A stretch of 64,000 nucleotides of DNA from Thraustochytrium sp. TN22 (taxonomy: Eukaryota; Sar; Bigyra; Thraustochytrida; Thraustochytriidae): contig JABLUY010000126.1 of the NCBI GenBank assembly GCA_013306675.1, positions 42,271 through 106,270 of the forward strand, in the 5' to 3' direction. Both the position numbers and the translations under genes were made by a program. The notes beneath the pieces are model-generated. The model had not been told where the DNA came from and did no database searches. It worked only from the letters and a program-made list of their open reading frames with translations. Below, in pieces: positions 37,946 to 44,796 of this stretch (position 1 is the stretch's first letter; each line of letters starts with the position of its first letter).

Positions 37946-38276
37946 CGATTGTTCTTTCGTGAAATGATGAAGCTCGAGCTTCGTACCACGCCGGTAATTG
38001 TAAATTAAACAGGTTTTTCTTTGAGAAAGGAGAAGCTGAAAAGGTGGCCCACGTGAAAGGGTCCCACGGGTGTCCAGACTAGGCGAGGAAGCTGCGGTCT
38101 TCCTGCTCTCTGGTTCATCGCCCGGATCGCGCGTGCCGCTTCTTTTCCAGCCTCTCTCCGGTGCGGTTTCGTGCTCCTTCTCCTCTCTCCGCTACACAGA
38201 ACTCTCATATTTGGCCTAGCTAGCTTACAGTTGCCGCCATCGGCTCGTCGTACGAGCTGTCAGCGTGCGCCATCTT

Positions 38277-39728
38277 TTAATAACGCTTGTTGATGACCGC
38301 AAAGAAAAGCCCGCTTGTACCCGACGAAAAGGGGTCCATGAGGCAGGCCCCTGGTAGGCGAAGGCTTGGGTCGCCAGGCATGGAGGACGGTAGGCTTTCC
38401 AGATGAGCCTCGGGCCGGGTGCCGAGAAGGTGCTCCACGACGGCCTCGTTCTGCGCCGGCGCGAGGCTGCAGGTGCTATACACGAGTCGACCGCCCGGGC
38501 GCAGCGCATCGAAGCCATTGAGGATAAGGCGGCGCTGGAGCGCCTCTAGAGCGCCGGCGCCAGCGAGCCACCCCTCGTAGAGCGTGTTGAGCGCCTCGGG
38601 CGACCATACCGAAGGGTCCTCCGCCACGTCGGCTTCCAGGTGACGCAGCACGTGCCTGAGCGAGCCCTCGTGGCTGCATTGCGCGTCCACAAGGACGCGG
38701 TCAAAACCGGTTGCGGGCGCCGGCTTGCGTCGCGCCTCGGCACGCCCCCGCAACTTGCCGCCCAGGCGTGCGCGCGGCAGCTGCACCAGGACGGATCGCC
38801 CGCCCGCGGTCGCCACCAGCCGCGAGCGCGCGAGGTCCGGCCGCACATCATACGCCACAGCGTCCAGCGCGCTGTCCCAGACCAGCTCCCCGTTCGCCTC
38901 GCCCAAAGGCGCGCCTCCGTCTTGCCGCAGCAGCGCAAAGGTCCACGGCGCGCCAGCCCGCCCTGCCGCGCCTAGCCGTCGTCGCTTCGCCAAGCCCGAA
39001 CATGCCAGCGCGCGCTCAGAACAGGCGTCCACGCCCACCAAGGCGCCCTCGTGCGCCAGCCGGTCCGCGAGGATGGACAGTTTGGCGCCCGGCGCGCAGC
39101 ACAGGTCCAGGGCGGTCATGCCTGGCCGCACGTCCAGCGCGTCCACGGCCGCCACGGAGGCGGCGTCGACGCCCAAGAGCACGCCCGCCTCGTGCATCGC
39201 CTGCAGCTCGCCGCGACCCACGTGCGTGCGCGCCGGCAGCGCCCAGACCTGCTCGCCGCGCTCCCATTGACCGGCCCACCGCACCTCCTCGCCGCCCAGC
39301 TGCTGCAGCTGCGCTGCGCACGCCTCGCGCAGTACCGCGCAGGCGGCCTCGCCATCCTCTTGGAGCCGCTGCAGGCGCTCGTGGGTTTCTTCCGGCGTCT
39401 CTTGTCTGCGGCTCTCACGCCCGCCGCCACGCCGCTCCTCGCCCTGCGCCTGCGCCTGCGCCTGCGCCTGCGCCTGCGCCTGCGCCTGCGCCTGCGTCTG
39501 CGACGTCCACCGCGCCGCCGACAGCCGCCCCAGCCACACGTGCCGCGGCATCTCGCGCGCCGCATCCAGCGCCGCCTCGTACCGCGCCACGTCCAGCCCG
39601 TGCGTTCGCAGGAACGTGCGCAGCGCCGGCGGCGTCGCTGCGCGCGCCGGCGCCGCCATCGCCGCGCTTGTGCTCGCTGCGGCTCGCTCCAAATGCGATT
39701 CTGCTCGAGTCCGAGTCAGGCTCTTCAA
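38277..39728 (-). CDS. NSUN-family RNA cytosine-C5 methyltransferase
   Basis: The 483-residue protein has the AdoMet-binding fold of the NOL1/NOP2/Sun family. Motif I reads ALDLCCAPGAKLS, motif IV VLVDAQCSHEGS and motif VI VYSTCSL, with the catalytic cysteine in TCS. Motif IV has Gln in place of the usual Pro before Cys (DAPCS), which some divergent members share. Residues about 80-98 are a nine-fold Ala-Gln repeat coded by a CTGCGC array. A second ATG at 39659 would shorten the protein by 23 residues. Its target (rRNA or tRNA) cannot be told from sequence. It is divergent from NOB1. Confidence 0.85.
   Translation of the reverse strand: MKSLTRTRAESHLERAAASTSAAMAAPARAATPPALRTFLRTHGLDVARYEAALDAAREMPRHVWLGRLSAARWTSQTQAQAQAQAQAQAQAQAQGEERRGGGRESRRQETPEETHERLQRLQEDGEAACAVLREACAAQLQQLGGEEVRWAGQWERGEQVWALPARTHVGRGELQAMHEAGVLLGVDAASVAAVDALDVRPGMTALDLCCAPGAKLSILADRLAHEGALVGVDACSERALACSGLAKRRRLGAAGRAGAPWTFALLRQDGGAPLGEANGELVWDSALDAVAYDVRPDLARSRLVATAGGRSVLVQLPRARLGGKLRGRAEARRKPAPATGFDRVLVDAQCSHEGSLRHVLRHLEADVAEDPSVWSPEALNTLYEGWLAGAGALEALQRRLILNGFDALRPGGRLVYSTCSLAPAQNEAVVEHLLGTRPEAHLESLPSSMPGDPSLRLPGACLMDPFSSGTSGLFFAVINKRY
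39444..39497. repeat. (CTGCGC)n hexanucleotide array inside the NSUN-like gene
   Basis: About nine perfect units encode alternating Ala and Gln on the minus strand. A unit length of six keeps the frame whatever the copy number, so length variation would be tolerated. Confidence 0.97.
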
Positions 39729-40163
39729 GCCGCTGGTGCGCGCGAGGACGCCTGGTCTTCAGTGACCTTCTCCAGTGGCTTGGCCCGGGGCGCCGTGCCT
39801 CGAGGTCACAGGTACGGAACGGGCTTGCGCAGTGCCTTTGCCTCCCGCCCGTGCCTGCTCGCAAGGACTTTGAGACGCTGCGACAGCCTGCGACGCGACA
39901 GCCTGCGACAGCCTGCGACTATCTGGACACTGCATGAATCCGGCGGCGGCGGCCCGGCGCCGGGAGTTCTTGGAATTGGCCCATTAGCGAATTAGGGCGC
40001 CGCGACGACTGGAGGCGGCGGCGCACAGAACCGAGTCTGCGGTCGCGCTCACCGCGCTCGCGCTCACCGCGCTCGCGCTCGCGTGGCCTGCGCGTGGCAG
40101 CCTCGCAGCCCTCGCAGTCAGCGCGGCATTCTCTCGGCCTGAGAGCGCTGCGGTTGCGGCACC
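39729..40163. promoter_or_regulatory. Divergent promoter spacer between NSUN-like and NOB1 genes
   Basis: 435 bp separate the two start codons. The spacer contains CTGCGACAGC reiterations at 39878-39918 and ACCGCGCTCGCGCTC repeats at 40047-40082. Sharing of one promoter region by two RNA-maturation genes would allow joint control. Confidence 0.5.
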
Positions 40164-42077
40164 ATGAAGGCGTCGCTCAGCGGCGCTTGGGCCGGGCCAA
40201 GCACCACGACCGCCGGCAGCGTCGCGGCAGTCGCCCCCGGCCCTACAGCCACGGCGCCGGCGCCGGCGGCTCCTAGGCCCGCGGCGCAGGCGGCGCAGGC
40301 GGCGCAGACGGGGCCGGCAGGCACGTCCTCGGCGCCCACGCCAAACCCGCTCAAGCACCTGGTTGTGGACTCAGGCGCCATCATCATGCTGGAAAACCTG
40401 CACGGCAAGTCCGAGGAATACTGGACCGTGCGGGAGGTGCTGTCGGAGGTGCGCGACAAGAAGGCGCGTGAAATGCTGGAGACGCTGCCGTTTGAGCTTC
40501 ACGTGCGCGAGCCGTCCGAGGAGGCGCTGGCGGCTGTCGTGGCTTTCGCCAAGAAGTCCGGCGACCTGGCGGTGCTGTCCAAGCCTGACATCAAGCTCAT
40601 TGCGCTCACGTACCAGCTGCACAAGGAGACCCACGGTGTTGCAGGCTTGCGCACCGAGCCGCTGCGGCCCGGCACGCGCGTTCAGGACATTGGCGAGGCC
40701 ATGATCGCCGATGATGTCACCGCGGATGACGAGGGAAACCCAGAAGATGAGGACGAGGGTGCCGACGCCGAAGTTGACGGCGAGCCTGTGCCCGCGGAGA
40801 CGCCTTCCAATGTACTCGGTGGCGCCACCACGAGCATCGCCATTAAGTCCACGGCCACGGCCAAACCTGGTATTTCCTGGGCCGCCGCGCTTGGCGGCGC
40901 CAAGACTTCCGCGCCTGCCGCCGCACCCGCCGCCGCGCCTGCCGCCGCGCCCGCTTCTGGGCTCGATCCGTCGTCCATGTGGGACGACGACGACTTTGAG
41001 GAGGAGGAGGCGCCTGCGCCGTCGTCACCTGATGCTGGTGCTGGTGCTGGTTCGAAGGCGGCGCCTGCGACAACCACCGTCGCCGTGGGTGGTGCGGACG
41101 CCGAGGCGTGGCCCTCGCTGGATGCGACGCGCGACGCGGCCTCCTTTGAGGCCTTTGTGAGCAAGCGCGAGGCGACCGAGGCGCAGCTGCGCGAGGTGGA
41201 GGCGGAGCAGCAACGCAAGCTGGAGCGCCGGCGCAAGCGGGAAGAGAAGCGTGCGCAAGCTGCGGCCGCCGAGAGAAAAGCCGCCGGCGAGGAGGAGGAA
41301 GAGGAGACGGCCGCCGCTCCCGCTCCGCGCCTGCCCGCGCACCTTGCCGGTGGCTCGCGCATCCTCGGCTTTTCCGGCGTCGCCGTAGACGAGGGCGAGC
41401 TGGACGGCGAGGGCTGGGTTACACCGGGCAACTTCGCCACCATGGACCCGTCCGACGCCATGCGCACGTTGTCCCTCTCGGGTGCCAAGCCGGCCCCGCT
41501 GCCCCCGACCGACGCGCACCAGGTGGCATGCGTCACCACGGACTACGCCATGCAAAACGTGATGCTGCAAATGCAGCTGCGCCTGCTCACGCTCGAGGGA
41601 CGCGCCGTCACTCGCGTGCGCCGCTTTGTGCTGCGCTGCGACTCTTGCAAGGCGCTCTGCCAGAAGCTCGACAAGCGCTTCTGCCCGTCCTGCGGCAACG
41701 CCACGCTCGCCCGCCTCAACTACACCATCACACCGGACGGCGCCGTGCACTACCACTTCAAAAAGAACCGCCAGGTCAACACGCGTGGCATGCGCTATTC
41801 CATGACCAAGCCGCGCGGCGGCAAGCGAGGCGACCTGCTCCTCGCTGAGGACCAGCTGCTCTCCGGCTTCTGGAGCCAGTTCGCCAACAAGAAGACCAGC
41901 GAGACCTCCATGTTTGGCGAGCACATTACCGAGTCGCTCGGTCTCAAGCTCAGCGGCCAGGCCGACGACGGCCTTCGCATTGGCTATGGCCGCCAGAACC
42001 CCAACGCCGCCAAGGGCCGTGAGCGCCGCGGCAAGAAGAAGAAGCGCGCCGAGATGCGTCCGGGCTACCTGCACTGA
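40164..42077 (+). CDS. NOB1: NOB1, 20S pre-rRNA endonuclease
   Basis: NOB1 cuts pre-rRNA at site D to finish the 3' end of 18S rRNA in the small ribosomal subunit. The 637-residue protein has a PIN domain starting at about residue 65 (LVVDSGAIIM, with catalytic Asp69; acidic residues near Glu91 and Glu95; GDLAVLSKPDIKLIAL with Asp142). A zinc ribbon lies near residues 490-520 (CDSCKALC, then FCPSCGN), and the typical C-terminal block with HYHFKKN and RGGKRGDLLLAEDQ follows. It is longer than the human (412) and yeast (459) proteins owing to an Ala/Pro-rich leader of about 60 residues and a long acidic and Ala-rich linker between the PIN domain and the zinc ribbon. The C-terminus is Lys/Arg-rich, consistent with a nuclear or nucleolar site. 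Confidence 0.96.
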   Translation: MKASLSGAWAGPSTTTAGSVAAVAPGPTATAPAPAAPRPAAQAAQAAQTGPAGTSSAPTPNPLKHLVVDSGAIIMLENLHGKSEEYWTVREVLSEVRDKKAREMLETLPFELHVREPSEEALAAVVAFAKKSGDLAVLSKPDIKLIALTYQLHKETHGVAGLRTEPLRPGTRVQDIGEAMIADDVTADDEGNPEDEDEGADAEVDGEPVPAETPSNVLGGATTSIAIKSTATAKPGISWAAALGGAKTSAPAAAPAAAPAAAPASGLDPSSMWDDDDFEEEEAPAPSSPDAGAGAGSKAAPATTTVAVGGADAEAWPSLDATRDAASFEAFVSKREATEAQLREVEAEQQRKLERRRKREEKRAQAAAAERKAAGEEEEEETAAAPAPRLPAHLAGGSRILGFSGVAVDEGELDGEGWVTPGNFATMDPSDAMRTLSLSGAKPAPLPPTDAHQVACVTTDYAMQNVMLQMQLRLLTLEGRAVTRVRRFVLRCDSCKALCQKLDKRFCPSCGNATLARLNYTITPDGAVHYHFKKNRQVNTRGMRYSMTKPRGGKRGDLLLAEDQLLSGFWSQFANKKTSETSMFGEHITESLGLKLSGQADDGLRIGYGRQNPNAAKGRERRGKKKKRAEMRPGYLH

Positions 42078-42374
42078 TTGCGAGCCAGCGCGGGCAATCT
42101 CGTGGGCCCGGCCGCTCGTGGCCGATGGAGAGCAGACGGGCGGCTCGTTTGTTCGTTTGTTCGTTCGCTCGTTCTCGCTCGCTTGCTCGTGCTCGCTCGC
42201 CCACCTTACAGTTAGTGCCTTGCATGTTCGCTAGTAGTCTGTAAGCTTATGTCTCCCGGTCTTCTTTCTCCTGGCTCGCCCCGCTTGCCTGCATTCACTT
42301 GAGCGGTACGCTTATTAAAATCCCTCTTACAAGATTGAAAGAATGGCTTGCTCTGGTCTTCGTGCCAGCGATGA
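42078..42374. other. Convergent spacer between NOB1 and P450 genes
   Basis: 297 bp hold both 3' ends. A TTCG/TTTG/CTCG tetranucleotide-like run occurs at about 42147-42201, followed by TAGTAGTCTGTAAGC. I see no further gene. Confidence 0.4.
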
Positions 42375-44027
42375 TCAAACACGCTCGATGCATAGGTTGA
42401 GCTCACAGGAGCAGGAGTCAATGGTGGGCCCGACCTTGTTGCATACCGACATGGTGGCCATGTTTGAGTACGTGATGGACGCTGGGTCCTCGCCCGGCGC
42501 GAGCCGGAATCGGAAGCGCTGCAGGAGGCGCGCGGTGATAAATTTGGCCTCGAACTTGGCCATGTTGGACCCCAGGCAGCCGCGCGGGCTTCCAACCGAC
42601 TGAAAGACCGGGAACTCGTACTCGTTGGGCGGCCTAAAGGGAATCCAGCGCTCCGGCCGGAACGCCAGCGGCTCCGGATAACGCTCTGGGTTGCGGCCCA
42701 TGCAAAAGGGCGAGAAGCTCGCCATGGACCCGCGCTCGATGCGTCTGCCAAAGAGCGTCGTCTCCGCCGTGTTGCGCTTCTGGTTCAGGGGCACAGGCGG
42801 CCACTTGCGCAGTGTCTCGTAAATGCAGCCGTTCAACACCGGCATGATCTCCGGGTTCATGAGCACGTCGTACTCGGGCTGCGTGGCATCACCCAGCACG
42901 CGCATCACCTCCTCGCGCAGGCGCTCCTGCACGTCCTGGTTTTGCGCCAGCTCGTAAAATAGCCACGTCAACGTGCAAGCCGTCGTGTCCCGGCCCGCGA
43001 TCATAAAGTTCAACACGATGGCCTGCAACTCTTCGTCACTCCACTCTTGCTCCGACAAGAAGTGGCTCATGAGGTCGCGCCGCCCCCCCAGATCGGTCTG
43101 CGTCCGCAGCTTCGCCACCCGCGCGCGCGTGAGCCGGCGTAGCGCGCGGACGTGCCTCAGGATCCGCCGGTAGTGCGGGTGTACAGCGCGCACTGCAGTC
43201 ATGAGCACGCTGTAGTCGCTGCCAGGGCCCTCATAGTGGATCGACCCCAGCGGGAAGGGTAGCAGGAGCCTTGAGACCAGGAAGAACGGTGCCGCCTCGT
43301 AGCCGTAGCAAAAGACCGCCTTGTGCGCGCCGTCAAAGGCGGCCGCATACTCCGCCGTCGCCTTGTCATCGGGACGCACGCCAAAAAAGATCTGCTCGAT
43401 TGCCTTGAAGGTGAACTCGAAGAACTTCTTCTGAAAATCCAGCGTGGCGCCGTCCTCCAGCTGCGCCAGTAGCGCGTCGCTCTCCTCCTCAAAGACGACG
43501 CCCATGAACTCCACAAAGGTGCGCTTCGTAAAAAGGCGCGCAGCCAGTTTGCGATGCAGGATCCACGCCGCGTGCTCCGCAGGGTTCCCCGGCCCGTGCT
43601 GCAGCGTAAAGATGCCGCGGCCCAGGAAGACGCGCATGGGGCCCCAGAAGTCGTCCTCCGGCCCAGGCTTGGCCCACACCGCGAAGTCCTCTTTGAGAAC
43701 CTTGCGCACCGACTCGCCCGTGTTGAGCACGACGCCAAATTCGGGGAACTCCCACAGGCTCAGTGGCTCGCGCAGGTACGGCCCCGCCATCTCAAAGCAC
43801 CAGTCGTGGACACGGTGGAAGTTCGCCACGATAGAGGTCGCCAGCCAGTCGGGCCGCGGGCCCGGCACGCCCTCCATGTCCCGCTCGAACCTGCGCTTGC
43901 GCGCCAGGAAGAGCCCCAACTTCACCGCTACATGCGCGGCGGCGAACACCGCATACCAGCGCAGCGCTACGCCCACCACCCCGCCCACCACGCCGCCGTA
44001 CTGTTGCTGCACCTTGGCGAGCGACAT
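42375..44027 (-). CDS. Cytochrome P450, CYP86-clan-like
   Basis: With the ATG at 44027 the protein has 550 residues (the frame stays open 210 bp upstream, low-complexity). An N-terminal membrane helix at about 18-38 is followed by the hinge motif VPGPRP. The I-helix oxygen-binding motif AGRDTTA, the K-helix ETLR with KWPPVPLN, the FRPERW segment and the heme-cysteine loop are all found in order. Spacing and wording around the K helix resemble plant CYP86/CYP94/CYP704 fatty-acid omega-hydroxylases, which is the suggested activity. The heme loop reads FQSVGSPRGCLG, so there are one extra residue between Phe and Gly and one between Gly and Arg compared with FxxGxRxCxG. It should sit in the ER membrane. 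It is divergent from the channel gene. Confidence 0.93.
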   Translation of the reverse strand: MSLAKVQQQYGGVVGGVVGVALRWYAVFAAAHVAVKLGLFLARKRRFERDMEGVPGPRPDWLATSIVANFHRVHDWCFEMAGPYLREPLSLWEFPEFGVVLNTGESVRKVLKEDFAVWAKPGPEDDFWGPMRVFLGRGIFTLQHGPGNPAEHAAWILHRKLAARLFTKRTFVEFMGVVFEEESDALLAQLEDGATLDFQKKFFEFTFKAIEQIFFGVRPDDKATAEYAAAFDGAHKAVFCYGYEAAPFFLVSRLLLPFPLGSIHYEGPGSDYSVLMTAVRAVHPHYRRILRHVRALRRLTRARVAKLRTQTDLGGRRDLMSHFLSEQEWSDEELQAIVLNFMIAGRDTTACTLTWLFYELAQNQDVQERLREEVMRVLGDATQPEYDVLMNPEIMPVLNGCIYETLRKWPPVPLNQKRNTAETTLFGRRIERGSMASFSPFCMGRNPERYPEPLAFRPERWIPFRPPNEYEFPVFQSVGSPRGCLGSNMAKFEAKFITARLLQRFRFRLAPGEDPASITYSNMATMSVCNKVGPTIDSCSCELNLCIERV

Positions 44028-44796
44028 GGCGTTCGGGCCGGGCAGCCAGCCGCCCGTACGTCGCGCGAGCGTGAGCGAAGGCGTGAGCGAGAGCGAGAGC
44101 AAGACCAAGCCCGAGGCCGAGCACGAGGCCGAGTCCTCTCGCGAGCGCGAGCGCGAGCGCTTCGTTGCGTCGTCGCGATCCGCGTCTGCTCGGATTGAGA
44201 CGGCAGCGAGAGCCTGGGTCCTGCTTTGGAAGATCATACGCGGTCCCGCTGTCGCGCCCAGCCATCCCGCGCCTGCATCTCAAAGAGCCCTGCATGCACC
44301 GGGGGACGACGCTGCTGCCGGCAGCTTTGGCGTCTCCACCGCATGAGGATGGCACTGCTCATGGTGCGTCGCACCAGCCGCACCAACCGCACGTACGTGC
44401 GGTGGAGAGAGCTGGAGAGAGGGCCCCAGGCCGTGCCGAGGGCGCCGGAGAATCGCGTGACATCTTCAGCTTCGGCTTGGATCCGGGTCCCCGCACACAC
44501 ATCGCGAGTGAAAGATGTAGTGACCGGTGCCGGCCGTGCCTCGGAGCCGTTTCGAGTCTGAGCGGCCATTGAAGTCGGCACCGTGACTTCGTTCGGGTCG
44601 AGCAGCGTTTTGTCCGAATGGCCCTTCCCACTGGCACAGTGCCTGGCCTGAGCCTGAGCTGCCTGCAACTGGCCCTCGCCGCCCCGGTCTCGCGCGACGC
44701 CGCGACGGCGTTGGCCGCGTTGCCGCGGCATGGCAGGCGGGCTGCGCGCAGAACGGTCGCTCGCCGAGGCGCCTTCAAGTTGCATGCGCAGCAACC
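44028..44796. promoter_or_regulatory. Divergent spacer between P450 and channel-like genes
   Basis: 769 bp lie between the two start codons. GAGCGA/GCGAGC hexamer repeats occur at 44068-44165, on the P450 side. A TTCAAGTT element lies at 44776, 20 bp before the channel ATG. No gene is evident inside. Confidence 0.45.
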
